DNA of 64,000 nt from UBA7672 sp965279205 (GTDB taxonomy: Bacteria > Pseudomonadota > Alphaproteobacteria > Caulobacterales > Hyphomonadaceae). The position numbers and the translations under genes were made by a program. The stretch is taken from contig OZ257144.1 in NCBI GenBank assembly GCA_965279205.1, positions 868,001 through 932,000 of the forward strand. Reading direction: 5' to 3'. The notes beneath the pieces are model-generated. The model was given only the letters and a program-made list of their open reading frames with translations. It did not search any database and was not told where the DNA came from. This document shows, one piece after another, positions 25,522-33,850 of the stretch; the first letter of the stretch is position 1; every line of letters begins with the position of its first letter.

Positions 25522-26600
25522 GACAGGCCTCCGGTGACAGTCGGCAGGAGCCACGGCTTGAAGCCGTAGTGCTTGATCCACTCGACGTCGGCTTCGAAAT
25601 AGGGGCGCAGGTCCGGCATGCCGTATTTCAGCATGGCGAGGCGATCGACGCCGAGGCCGAAGGCGAAGCCCTGGTATTCCTCCGGATCGATCCCGCACGA
25701 CCGCAGCACGTTGGGATGCACCATCCCGCAGCCGAGAATCTCGAGCCAGTCATTGCCTTCGCCGACCTTGATCTCGGCCCCTGAGCGATCGCAGCGGATA
25801 TCCATCTCCGCCGACGGTTCGGTGAAGGGGAAGAAGTGCGGGCGGAAGCGCGACTCAGTCGTCGGCACTTCGAAGAAGCGCGAGAATGCCTCGGTGAGGC
25901 ACGACTTCAGGTGGCCCATGTGGACCTGCTTGTCGACCACGAGGCCTTCGATCTGGTGGAACATCGGCGTGTGGGTCGCATCCCAGTCCTTCCGGAACAC
26001 GCGCCCGGGGGCGATGATGCGGATGGGCGGTTTCTGCGTCATCATCGTGCGCACCTGGATCGGCGAAGTGTGCGTGCGCAGCACCTTCCGCGAGCAATCG
26101 GCTGCGGGCTTCATGAAGAACGTGTCGTGCATTTCCCTTGCTGGGTGACCAGCTGGGAAGTTGAGCGCGGTGAAGTTGTGGAAGTCGTCCTCGATATCCG
26201 GCCCTTCGGCGACCGCAAAGCCCATGTCCGCGAAGATGGCGGCCAGTTCCTCGAACACCTGCATCACGGGGTGCAGCGCGCCCGCGGGTTCGTAGCGTGG
26301 CGGCAGGGTGAGGTCTTCGCGCTCGGTCTCAAGACGCTTGTTCAGGCTAGCGAGCTCAAGGTCCGCCTTGCGGGCGTTGATCGAAGCGGTGAGGCGATCC
26401 TTGAGGCCGTTGAGCGCAGGGCCTGCAAGCTGGCGCTGTTCCGGCGTCATGCCGCCAAGCTCGCGCATCAGAAGCGAGAGGCGGCCCTTCTTGCCGAGTT
26501 CCGCCACGCGAATAGCTTCGAGGCTCGCCTCGTCGGATGCGGCCGCGATGGCGGAGGAAGCCTCCGCCTCGATGCTGGTTACCTGTTGGTCGATCGCCAT
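25518..26600 (-). CDS. pheS: phenylalanyl-tRNA synthetase alpha subunit
   Basis: PheS is the 360-residue catalytic alpha subunit. The ATG at 26600 (MAIDQQ) is preferred to the longer frame because the N-terminal coiled-coil of the family starts there. Class II motifs are visible: motif 1 near HPVMQVFEELAAIFADMGF, motif 2 around RTHTSPIQVRTM and FRKDWDATHTPMFHQIEG, and motif 3 GFAFGLGVDRLAML. It sits downstream of rplT with 156 bases between, which contain a hairpin, and overlaps pheT by four bases. Confidence 0.96.
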   Translation of the reverse strand: MAIDQQVTSIEAEASSAIAAASDEASLEAIRVAELGKKGRLSLLMRELGGMTPEQRQLAGPALNGLKDRLTASINARKADLELASLNKRLETEREDLTLPPRYEPAGALHPVMQVFEELAAIFADMGFAVAEGPDIEDDFHNFTALNFPAGHPAREMHDTFFMKPAADCSRKVLRTHTSPIQVRTMMTQKPPIRIIAPGRVFRKDWDATHTPMFHQIEGLVVDKQVHMGHLKSCLTEAFSRFFEVPTTESRFRPHFFPFTEPSAEMDIRCDRSGAEIKVGEGNDWLEILGCGMVHPNVLRSCGIDPEEYQGFAFGLGVDRLAMLKYGMPDLRPYFEADVEWIKHYGFKPWLLPTVTGGLS

Positions 26601-26725
26601 GGTCGGGCTCGTGCGCTGATGGTCAGGTCGCACGGGCTCAAGTCCGCCCCGCGCATGCGGTCGGAACTAGCGGAGAAAGGCTTCGGAGATAAGTGCCGTT
26701 GGACTTTTAGTGAGGGACGGATTCA

Positions 26726-26745
26726 CGCCCCGCTTTCGCGGGGCG
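26726..26745 (-). terminator. hairpin between rplT and pheS
   Basis: A perfect 8-bp stem, CGCCCCGC (26726-26733) with GCGGGGCG (26738-26745), closes a TTTC loop 12 bases after the rplT stop on the minus strand. No T-run follows, so termination would be partial at best. It may separate ribosomal-protein from pheST expression. Confidence 0.45.
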
Positions 26746-26756
26746 ATCCGACCCTG

Positions 26757-27122
26757 CTAAGCCGCCAGCGCCGCCCGGGCCTTCTCCACCAGGGCGCTAA
26801 ACGCAGCCGGCTCGTGCATGGCGAGGTCGGCCATCACCTTGCGGTCGACGGCGACCCCGGCCTTGGTCAGGCCAGCGATGAGACGCGAATAGGTGAAGCC
26901 GGCGTCGATCGAACGGACGGCAGCGTTGATGCGCTGGATCCAGAGCGAGCGGAAATCGCGCTTCTTGTGTTTGCGGCCCTTGTAGGCGTTGACGCCGGCT
27001 TTGACGACGGCGGCCTGGGCGGTGCGGAAGGTATTCTTCCTGCGGCCATAGAAGCCTTTGGCGGCCTTGATGACCTTGCGGTGACGGGCGTGGGCGGGGA
27101 CTCTACCGCGAGCGCGTGGCAT
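26757..27122 (-). CDS. rplT: 50S ribosomal protein L20
   Basis: L20 is a 121-residue ribosomal protein required early in large-subunit assembly. It starts MPRARGRVPAHARHRKVIKAAKG and shows the highly basic FYGRRKNTFRTAQ helix and the compact C-terminal domain (FTYSRLIAGLTKAGV). Family length is about 118. It is the second gene of the rpmI-rplT pair, 57 bases downstream, and pheST follows on the same strand. L20 can repress its own operon by binding the mRNA leader in other bacteria; no such structure is assigned here. Confidence 0.97.
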   Translation of the reverse strand: MPRARGRVPAHARHRKVIKAAKGFYGRRKNTFRTAQAAVVKAGVNAYKGRKHKKRDFRSLWIQRINAAVRSIDAGFTYSRLIAGLTKAGVAVDRKVMADLAMHEPAAFSALVEKARAALAA

Positions 27123-27179
27123 GGGGAAAACTCCGTTATCTGATCAGGGAAATGAGTGAAATTCTTGCGGGTGGACGGC

Positions 27180-27386
27180 TTACTTGACGCCGTAGGGCAG
27201 GAACTTCTTCTTCACGCGCGGAGTATCCACTTCCGCGACCACGACGGTGCCGCGGTTGGTGCGGATGTACTTCGCATTGTGGCTGATCAGCCTGTGACGC
27301 TTGCCGGCAACGCCACGCTTGAGCTTGCCGGACGCAGTCATCGTGAACCGCTTCGCAGCGGCCTTCTTGGTCTTCATCTTCGGCAT
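27180..27386 (-). CDS. rpmI: 50S ribosomal protein L35
   Basis: L35 is a 68-residue basic ribosomal protein. The ATG at 27386, with AGGAGACC just upstream, gives the canonical MPKMKTKKAAAKRF start; the frame is open much farther upstream but without family similarity. The HRLISHNAKYIRTNRGTV region matches the family. infC, which is usually directly upstream of rpmI, is here 1.7 kb away, separated by three lipoprotein genes on the same strand. Confidence 0.97.
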   Translation of the reverse strand: MPKMKTKKAAAKRFTMTASGKLKRGVAGKRHRLISHNAKYIRTNRGTVVVAEVDTPRVKKKFLPYGVK

Positions 27387-27564
27387 TTCGGTCTCCTGTT
27401 GGCGACAGTCCGACCCGAAGAATTCCCCAATGAAATCAATGGGAGATTCAACGGCGCGACGCCTGAAATAAGCCGGGGAGGCATGCCATTGGCCCCATCC
27501 AGCGTGGTGGAAGGCGGCGTTTATACGCGGGGAACCGCCAAAAGCAAGGGCAGGGAATGCCGCG

Positions 27565-27852
27565 TCAATAACAGCGGAAGGCCTCGATAGTCCCGTCTTC
27601 ACGGATCATGACGTTCAGCCGGGTGGGCTGGAGGTCCATGGTCACGATCGTGTTCGGCCAGATGTGGCGAACTCTCGGGCCCGCTGCCGGGACGCCGCGA
27701 GAGGAAACCGGTTTGCCGACGAGGCCGACATATTGCCGTGCGCCGCAGGAATCCTCGGCGGCTGGGGGCACGGGCGGTTCGCCAGGCGAAGTCGTTGTCA
27801 TGCAGGCAGCGAGACCAAGGCCAGCAAGGGCGATCATGAGCGGGTGTTTCAT
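27565..27852 (-). CDS. I78-family peptidase-inhibitor-like lipoprotein, copy 2
   Basis: This is a 95-residue lipoprotein: signal peptide MKHPLMIALAGLGLAAC with the lipidated Cys at residue 17. After a Pro-rich linker the domain runs from CGARQYVGLVGKP to RLNVMIREDGTIEAFRCY. The Cys-start, LVGKP, R-x-x-x-P, T-x-D and RLN-G-I-x-x-x-C pattern is that of the inhibitor I78 family, in which two Cys form a disulfide. It probably inhibits a secreted or periplasmic serine protease. A paralogue lies 74 bases upstream. Confidence 0.75.
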   Translation of the reverse strand: MKHPLMIALAGLGLAACMTTTSPGEPPVPPAAEDSCGARQYVGLVGKPVSSRGVPAAGPRVRHIWPNTIVTMDLQPTRLNVMIREDGTIEAFRCY

Positions 27853-27926
27853 GACTCCGACCGTAAGGCGCCCGCCCATTCAGGCCTAGTTGGCAAGCGC
27901 GGCAGGCGCCTGCCGGATCGCAGGTA

Positions 27927-28274
27927 TCAGCCGCAGCGGAAGCCGGTGATCACGCCTTCGGCGTTGATGTCGATGTTCAGGCGCGCGGGCGAGAAGTCCA
28001 TCGTCACCTGGCTGTCAGGCTTGATGTGGCGGACGCTCGGGCCGGCAGTCGGCACGGCTGGATCGGTTGCCGGCTTGCCGACAAGCGCGACGTATTGCGC
28101 CAAGCCGCACGTGTCCGCTGCCGGGTCGACTGCGGGCGTGACCGGCGGGGCTGGCTCAGGTGTGCTGGGCGCCGTGGCCACAGATTCGGCAGGGGTTACG
28201 GGAGTGGGTTCGGTCGACGGAGAGCACGCCATCAGCGCGAGCCCCGCGACAAGAGCGAGGGATGTGTTTTTCAT
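27927..28274 (-). CDS. I78-family peptidase-inhibitor-like lipoprotein, copy 1
   Basis: This is a 115-residue lipoprotein (LMAC, lipidated Cys17) with a ~40-residue Pro/Thr-rich linker, then an I78-type domain from CGLAQYVALVGKP to RLNIDINAEGVITGFRCG. It shares the whole domain pattern with the next gene, so the two are tandem paralogues, each with its own linker. The ATG at 28274 gives a clean signal peptide. As with copy 2, the target protease is unknown; protection of the envelope from its own or foreign proteases is a reasonable guess. Confidence 0.75.
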   Translation of the reverse strand: MKNTSLALVAGLALMACSPSTEPTPVTPAESVATAPSTPEPAPPVTPAVDPAADTCGLAQYVALVGKPATDPAVPTAGPSVRHIKPDSQVTMDFSPARLNIDINAEGVITGFRCG

Positions 28275-28346
28275 GGCTTGAGAGAGTAGGCCGGGTCTGG
28301 CCCGCTTCAAGTTACCTGTCAGTCAGCTGCTATTGCCGTGCAATCG

Positions 28347-29039
28347 CTAGCCGTTGCAGGCTTTTCGAACGACTGCTGCAAAGATCGGCTTCATTGCGGC
28401 CACGTCCATCCGGATCAGCGGTTTGCTGTCTTCTTCGACATAGAGCTGGATGTCCGGCTCCTTGCCGTCCTCGCAATAGGCCTTGCGCTGGGCTGGATCG
28501 ATCGAGACGTGCAGCTCGTTCTGCATCTCGACTTCGCCCTCGCCACGGCCGCGTTGCTGGATCAGGTCGGCGATCACCTTGTCGACTTCGGCGGCGCGCT
28601 GGCGCCACTGGCCGCCATCGGTCAGGCGAACAGTTTCCGCGCCTGCCTTGTATTCAGGACGCGAGCCTGGCGGCACGATTCCCGCCTTGAGCGGGAAGGA
28701 GCTCTCGAACTTCACCTCGCCGCGATGCTTCACCTTCACGGCCATGTCCCATGGGCCGACGCCGTGGACGCCCTGCGGCAACACCCAGATGAAGCGCTGC
28801 TTGTCCGGATCGAACTGGCTGGCCAGCTCCTGGAAGTTCTGTCCCGGTAGGGCGGCCGCTGCGGGGGCTGGTTCGACTCTCGAGTCGACCGACGTGAAGC
28901 TGGCCGGCGGCGGCAGGGCGCGTCCCTGCGCGGCGGTCAGGTCACCCCCATTTGCTGAGGACAGAATAGGCGGCGCATCCGACGGGCTGGTGCATGCCGT
29001 CAGACAAGCCAGTGCGAGAACGGCTGATATCCGGATCAT
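28347..29039 (-). CDS. lipoprotein of unknown function
   Basis: This is a 230-residue lipoprotein with signal MIRISAVLALACLTAC (lipidated Cys16). The mature part has a Pro/Ala-rich linker up to residue ~68 and then a soluble domain with WVLPQGVHGVGPWDMAVKVK, KFESSFPLKAG and a helical QWRQRAAEVDKVIADLIQQ segment, ending with a possible disulfide pair (Cys192 and Cys228). I do not recognise the domain. It lies between infC and the I78 lipoproteins, all on one strand, so the three lipoprotein genes may be co-transcribed. Confidence 0.65.
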   Translation of the reverse strand: MIRISAVLALACLTACTSPSDAPPILSSANGGDLTAAQGRALPPPASFTSVDSRVEPAPAAAALPGQNFQELASQFDPDKQRFIWVLPQGVHGVGPWDMAVKVKHRGEVKFESSFPLKAGIVPPGSRPEYKAGAETVRLTDGGQWRQRAAEVDKVIADLIQQRGRGEGEVEMQNELHVSIDPAQRKAYCEDGKEPDIQLYVEEDSKPLIRMDVAAMKPIFAAVVRKACNG

Positions 29040-29083
29040 GGCGTCGTCCCTTGGGTTGTGACGACGATCGATGGTCTCGTCGC

Positions 29084-29635
29084 TCAGCGCGGCGAGAGCA
29101 CCATCACCATCTGGCGGCCTTCGAGCCGCGGTTCCGACTCGACCTTGGCGATGTCGGCGAATTCCGCTTTCACCTTCGCAAGCAGCTCCATGCCGATGTG
29201 CTGGTGCGCCATTTCGCGACCGCGGAAGCGCATGGTGATCTTCACCTTGTCGCCTTCCTCGAAGAAGCGGCGGATCGAGCGACCCTTCACTTCGTAATCG
29301 TGCTTGTCGATGTTCGGGCGAAGCTTGATCTCTTTCAGATCGGCGGACTTCTGCTTCTTCCGCGCCTCGGCCTTCTTCTTCTGTTCGGCGAAGCGCTGCT
29401 TGCCGTAGTCGGAAATCTTCACGACCGGCGGGTCGTTGTCCGGCGCGACCATCACGAGGTCGAGCCCGGCCTCCTTCGCGGCGTCGAGGGCGGCCTCGAT
29501 AGGCATCTCGCCCTGCTTCTCGCCTTTTTCGTCAATGAGCAGGACACGCGCTGCGCGGATGTCCTCGTTGATTTGCGGACCTTCTTTCTTGGGCGACGGA
29601 GCCGCTTGCGGACGCTGAGCTATTGTCTTCTCCAT
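29084..29635 (-). CDS. infC: translation initiation factor IF-3
   Basis: IF-3 binds the 30S subunit, keeps it free of 50S and checks start-codon pairing. The 183-residue product has the N-domain (PQINEDIRAARVLLIDEKGEK), the lysine-rich linker (~KQRFAEQKKKAEARKKQK) and the C-domain with KIKL-like EIKLRPNIDKHDYEVK and TMRFRGREMAH. The start is a normal ATG, not the rare ATT/ATC used for autoregulation in enterobacteria. The N-terminal ~18 residues are a variable extension. The classic infC-rpmI-rplT unit is split here by lipoprotein genes. Confidence 0.96.
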   Translation of the reverse strand: MEKTIAQRPQAAPSPKKEGPQINEDIRAARVLLIDEKGEKQGEMPIEAALDAAKEAGLDLVMVAPDNDPPVVKISDYGKQRFAEQKKKAEARKKQKSADLKEIKLRPNIDKHDYEVKGRSIRRFFEEGDKVKITMRFRGREMAHQHIGMELLAKVKAEFADIAKVESEPRLEGRQMVMVLSPR

Positions 29636-29679
29636 GGTGGCTGACGAGCGCGCTTATATGCCCGTGAACGCGGAAATGT

Positions 29680-30930
29680 TCAAGAATCGGAGCCTTGGGC
29701 AAGTTCCTGGCTGGATTCGGGTGGTGAATCCGCCCGCAGCCCTTGTTCCGGGGCTGTTTCGGGCTTGGCCACGGACATCATTTCGGTCGCCGGTTCGGCA
29801 GTTGGTTCGGGTTGCGGCTCCGGCGGGGGCGCCACGGGGGCCATGTTGGCCGGTAGAACCCGCATGCCCAGCGCCGCACGTTTGACGTCGTCGACGCTCA
29901 CCTGATCGAGCTGGGCGGCATGAAGAACCACGACAGGCCCGCCGCGCGGGGCGGCCCGGCCCAGGCGCGTGTGCGGGTTCCAGACCGTCTGGAAATCATC
30001 CGCCATCTTGTCGGTCCACTCTTGCGCAAACAGGCAGACGCCCGGCGTACGTGCTGCAGCGGCGAGGTGCATTGGTCCCGTATCACCGCCGATGGCGAGG
30101 ACAGCGCGCTCGGAAAGCGTCGCCAGCTGGAACAGGTCGGTGCGGCCGATCAGGCTCTTGGCGCGTGGCTCAGCCTTCATGATCTGCGTGCCGATATCGC
30201 CCTCGGCCTTGCCGCCGAGAATGACGGGGGTGATGCTGGCGTCGGCGAACCAGGTTGCGAGCTTGGCGAAGCGATCGACAGGCCAGCGTTTCTCCGGGTG
30301 ATCCGCGGACGAGCCGGGGATCAGCAGCATGTAGAGGCCGTGCAGGCTGAAGAAGGCCGGCTGGAAGCGCGGCGGATCACGAAAAGCCGGACGGATCCAG
30401 TCAAGGCTCGGCGCCACGTCCTGGCCGATGATCCAGCCGGTCGGATCGCCAGGCGGCTTGGGCGTGAGGCCAGCATGGACCAGCTGTTCCGCCAGCCGGT
30501 CGAAATTGTGCATCTCGGCGCGGTTGGGATTTCTATGCTGGTGCGATGAGCCGTTGGCCGCACCCGACCACAACGGCTTCTTGCCGGACAGGCCCATATA
30601 GTACTGCGCGGTCCGGTCATTGTTCTGGAAGTCGTAGACCATGTCGTAACCGGCGGCGCGCAGGCGGCGGATCAGGTCGGCACGACCTTTCAGGTCCTTC
30701 GGCCGTCCATCGGACTCGACGATGTCGAAATACGGGCACGCTTTTGCGAAAGCTTCGAAGGGTTCGGTCGTAAGCAGGGTGATGCGCGCGGACGGATGCG
30801 TCGCCCGCACGACCCTCATCGCCCCCAGCGCCTGGATGAAATCGCCCAGCGCGCCCAGCTTGATGACCAGGATACGCCGGAGCGTGTCGCCCGGATTCGG
30901 GGGCGGGGAATAAGACGCCAGATCACTCAT
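29680..30930 (-). CDS. glycosyltransferase family 9 (heptosyltransferase-like)
   Basis: This is a 416-residue cytoplasmic or membrane-associated transferase of the ADP-heptose:LPS heptosyltransferase group (GT9), which adds sugars to LPS core. The N-terminal domain starts RRILVIKLGALGDFIQALGAM, the family signature for the acceptor side, and the C-terminal donor site has LIPGSSADHPEKRWPVDRFA and IGGDTGPMHLAAAA. The last ~70 residues are a Pro/Glu/Ala-rich tail that is not part of the fold. The start overlaps the upstream GT4 gene as ATGA (30927-30930), so both enzymes are made together. Confidence 0.9.
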   Translation of the reverse strand: MSDLASYSPPPNPGDTLRRILVIKLGALGDFIQALGAMRVVRATHPSARITLLTTEPFEAFAKACPYFDIVESDGRPKDLKGRADLIRRLRAAGYDMVYDFQNNDRTAQYYMGLSGKKPLWSGAANGSSHQHRNPNRAEMHNFDRLAEQLVHAGLTPKPPGDPTGWIIGQDVAPSLDWIRPAFRDPPRFQPAFFSLHGLYMLLIPGSSADHPEKRWPVDRFAKLATWFADASITPVILGGKAEGDIGTQIMKAEPRAKSLIGRTDLFQLATLSERAVLAIGGDTGPMHLAAAARTPGVCLFAQEWTDKMADDFQTVWNPHTRLGRAAPRGGPVVVLHAAQLDQVSVDDVKRAALGMRVLPANMAPVAPPPEPQPEPTAEPATEMMSVAKPETAPEQGLRADSPPESSQELAQGSDS

Positions 30931-32090
30931 GCAGGCCGACCCATCAGCCTGTCATAAACCGCAAGTGTCGCTTGCTGAAGCGCTGATGTGGTGAACTTTT
31001 CCCGGACTCGCACAATCGCGGCGTCGCCCATGCGTTTCCGGCCTTCGGGGCCTGCCGCAAGCAGCCTTCCCATGGCGTCGGCCAGGGCTGGCGGGTTGAA
31101 GGGCGGGACAATGAAGCCGGTTCCACCGTCGACAACGATCTCGTGCTGGGCGCCGATGCTGGAGCCGACGACGGGAACCCCCATGGCCCCGGCTTCGGCC
31201 GCAACCCGGCCGAACGCCTCCGGCTCGTTGGAGGGCGCGATCACGATATCCGCCGTGGCGAAGGCTGCTGGCATGTCGTCACAATGCCCTACCAAGGCGA
31301 TCCTGTCGTCAAGCCCGTTGGCTGCGATCAGCTCTGACAGCTCATGAACATAGGAATCCCTGCCCTGTGGGTCGCCGGCAAAGATCATGCGCCAGGACGG
31401 GGCCGATCTGGCGAGGAGAAGGGCAGCGGCAGCAATGGCTTCGCGATGGCCTTTCCAGCCTGTCAGGCGGGCAGGGAGAAGGATGACCGTCGGCCGGTTT
31501 TCGTCCGGCAGCCGCCATGTCTTGGTAACAGCGGCCCGGCGCGCGGGGCTGATGGCATCCTGCGAGAATCGCGCAATGTCGACGCCGCGGTGGATGGTGA
31601 CGATACGGCTGGCGGCTTCCGGATGCTGTTTGCGGACATGGTCGGCGGTGTAGTCAGAATTGGCGATCACCGTGTCGCCACGCGCCATCACCGAGTTGTA
31701 CAAGCGCTTTAGGCTGCTCTTGGCATTGTAGACGCCGTGATAGGTGGTGACGAAGGGGCGCTTCATGCGTCGCGCCGCCCACAGCGCGCTCCAGGCCGGC
31801 GCTCGCGAGCGGGCATGGACGAGATCAACTTTCCGGGTCGCGATGATCTTCGAGAGCGCCGTGGCGTTGGCGTAGATCTGGAACGGGTTCTTGGTCGGCA
31901 GGCTGTCGATGCGGATCAGCTCTGCGCCGGCGCGCGTGAGTTCGCCTTCCAGGCGTCCCCCTGCGCTGGCAACCAGCGCGGTGGCGTTTGCGGCCCGGAG
32001 CGCTTCGGCGACCTCAATGGTCGTGCGCTCCGCCCCACCTGCGGACAGGTGAGGGATGACCTGCAGGATGGTCTTCCCCGATAGCAGCAA
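30927..32090 (-). CDS. glycosyltransferase family 4
   Basis: This is a 387-residue retaining glycosyltransferase with the GT-B fold. The N-terminal domain opens QVIPHLSAGGAERTTIEVA (the GGAE turn) and the C-terminal donor domain has the E-x7-E motif (EPEAFGRVAAE) with GVPVVGSSIGAQHEIV. The start is TTG at 32090, with AGG only a few bases upstream, so the start is the less certain point. It is coupled to the GT9 gene and probably builds LPS core or another surface glycan. The promoter lies in the 83-base gap shared with the divergent hydrolase gene. Confidence 0.88.
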   Translation of the reverse strand: MLLSGKTILQVIPHLSAGGAERTTIEVAEALRAANATALVASAGGRLEGELTRAGAELIRIDSLPTKNPFQIYANATALSKIIATRKVDLVHARSRAPAWSALWAARRMKRPFVTTYHGVYNAKSSLKRLYNSVMARGDTVIANSDYTADHVRKQHPEAASRIVTIHRGVDIARFSQDAISPARRAAVTKTWRLPDENRPTVILLPARLTGWKGHREAIAAAALLLARSAPSWRMIFAGDPQGRDSYVHELSELIAANGLDDRIALVGHCDDMPAAFATADIVIAPSNEPEAFGRVAAEAGAMGVPVVGSSIGAQHEIVVDGGTGFIVPPFNPPALADAMGRLLAAGPEGRKRMGDAAIVRVREKFTTSALQQATLAVYDRLMGRPA

Positions 32091-32173
32091 TACCTGTTCT
32101 CTTCCCCGGTTGGCCCCCCGCGGCCCCGAATAGTCGCTTTTCAGCCCGGCGCAAACGGATCAGAACACGTTTC

Positions 32174-32941
32174 ATGGCCATCGACCGCACCGACTTCCTC
32201 GACCATCAGGGCGTGCGCATTGCGTATCGGCAAACGAAAGGCGAGCCCGGAAAGGCCGGTATTGTCTGGATGGGCGGTTTCCATTCCGACATGCTGGGCG
32301 AGAAAGCTACCAGCCTGCACAGCCACGCCAGCGAGGCCAACCGGTCGTTCGTGCGGTTCGACTATCTCGGCCACGGCGAAAGCGGTGGACGATTCGCGGA
32401 CGGAACCATCGGGCGGTGGCGCGGCGACGCGCTGGCGGTGGTCGACCAGCTGACGGACAGCGCGCTGGTGGTCGTCGGATCATCCATGGGCGGATGGATG
32501 GCGCTCCTCACGGCGCTGGCGCGGCCGGAGCGCGTCCGGGCGCTCGTGCTCCTCGCCCCCGCGCCGGATTTCACCGACAAGCTGATGTGGGCCGGCTTCG
32601 ACGAGCTCCAGAAGCGCGAGATCATGGAGCAGGGCTTTTGGACGCGGCCTTCGCCCTATGACCCCGCCGGCTATCCGATCACGCGCGAGTTGATCGATGA
32701 AGGACGCAGCTGGAACATCCTCGACAGCGAGATCGCCATCGATGCACCGGTGCGCATCCTCCATGGCGGTCTCGATACGGATGTGCCGTGGACGCATTCG
32801 CTCGACCTTGCGGACAAGCTGCGTTCGCAGGACGTGGTCTGGTCGTTGATCAAGGATGGCGACCATCGGTTGTCGCGACCCCAGGACATCGAGCGCATGA
32901 TCAGCGTCGTGCTGTCGGCCGCCGATCAGGTTGACGCCTGA
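32174..32941 (+). CDS. alpha/beta hydrolase, ABHD10-like
   Basis: This is a 255-residue cytoplasmic serine hydrolase. The nucleophile is Ser104 in GSSMGG; the acid is probably Asp201 or Asp203 (HGGLDTDVP) and the base His231 (DGDHRLS). The YLGHGESGG segment after the second strand and general layout resemble ABHD10/palmitoyl-protein-thioesterase-like enzymes of alphaproteobacteria and mitochondria. The substrate, perhaps an acyl-thioester, is not shown by sequence. It is divergent from the glycosyltransferase pair and overlaps the convergent SDR gene by 16 bases at the 3' end. Confidence 0.86.
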   Translation: MAIDRTDFLDHQGVRIAYRQTKGEPGKAGIVWMGGFHSDMLGEKATSLHSHASEANRSFVRFDYLGHGESGGRFADGTIGRWRGDALAVVDQLTDSALVVVGSSMGGWMALLTALARPERVRALVLLAPAPDFTDKLMWAGFDELQKREIMEQGFWTRPSPYDPAGYPITRELIDEGRSWNILDSEIAIDAPVRILHGGLDTDVPWTHSLDLADKLRSQDVVWSLIKDGDHRLSRPQDIERMISVVLSAADQVDA

Positions 32942-33768
32942 CGCTCTCGGGCAAGGCAGTCGGCCAGCCCTTCGCGATAGGTCGGAAATTGCGGACGCCA
33001 GCCGAACACGGCTTTGGCCTTCGCATTCGAAACGCGCTTGCACTCGGCATAGAAGCGTTGTGCGGCATGTGACAGGTTGGCGTCCTCGAAGTTGACGGCA
33101 GGCGGCGGTTCGACGCCGAGAAGCTTTGCCGCATGAAGCAGCACTTCATCAGCCGGCGCCGGTTCGTCGTCACAGATGTTGAACATGCGCGGCGCATCCG
33201 TCTTGCGCATGGCGAGGCGAAGCAGGCTCGCAATGTCATCGACATGCGCGCGAGAGAAGACCTGCCCCGGCTTCACAATGCGGCGGGCGCCGGGCTCGCG
33301 AACCCGGTCAAGCTGCGAGCGTCCGGGTCCGTAGATCCCGGGCAGGCGAAACACCTGCGCGCCTGCAGACAGCCATTGTGCCTCGGCGCGGGCGCGGTTC
33401 GTGGCTTCCCGGCTTTGCGGGTTGAGCGGCGTTTCTTCGAATGCCCAGCCACCGCCGAGATCGCCATAGGCGCCTGTGGTGGAAAGATAGCCGATCCAGC
33501 TCGCCGACTCGGCCTGCCTTGCGAATCCTCTAAAGACCGGACACCCTTCTTCGTCGGGCGGAACCGAAATCAGCCAGGTCGCGCCAGCTGGCGGGGACAC
33601 ACCTTCGCCCGGCCAGATCGCTGCATCCCAACCGCGTGATTTCAGTCCGGCCGCCGAGCTGGCCGAGCGAGTTGTACCCGTTGTTTCGATGCCATCTGCA
33701 CGCAGCAGCCTAGCCAGCGCCGTCGCGACATAACCAAACCCGAATGCGAAGAGCTGCGCTGCGGCCAT
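32926..33768 (-). CDS. NAD(P)-binding SDR/epimerase-like protein
   Basis: This is a 280-residue extended short-chain dehydrogenase-like protein of the YeeZ type. The ATG at 33768 has AAGGCGAG upstream. The nucleotide-binding loop is FGFGYVATALA at residues ~8-18; a Tyr-bearing SSTTGAYG-like LSTTGAYGDLGGG segment and RLPGIYGPGRS agree with the nucleoside-sugar epimerase fold, although the usual YxxxK is not obvious. The downstream part ends in a Trp-Arg-rich tail (FGWRPQFPTYREGL) usual for epimerases. The substrate is unknown. Confidence 0.78.
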   Translation of the reverse strand: MAAAQLFAFGFGYVATALARLLRADGIETTGTTRSASSAAGLKSRGWDAAIWPGEGVSPPAGATWLISVPPDEEGCPVFRGFARQAESASWIGYLSTTGAYGDLGGGWAFEETPLNPQSREATNRARAEAQWLSAGAQVFRLPGIYGPGRSQLDRVREPGARRIVKPGQVFSRAHVDDIASLLRLAMRKTDAPRMFNICDDEPAPADEVLLHAAKLLGVEPPPAVNFEDANLSHAAQRFYAECKRVSNAKAKAVFGWRPQFPTYREGLADCLARERQAST

Positions 33769-33850
33769 TTTCTCGCCTTGGTCACGAGTGTAGGGCTTAG
33801 GGCCGAGACGCGCTGCTGACCAGCGGCGCACGCTTCATGGATCTGTCTGT

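Noticed and set aside
25836..27143. Open frame of 435 codons on the plus strand over pheS and rplT
   Set aside because: It covers two certain genes on the other strand and shows no family similarity; typical antisense shadow in high-GC DNA.
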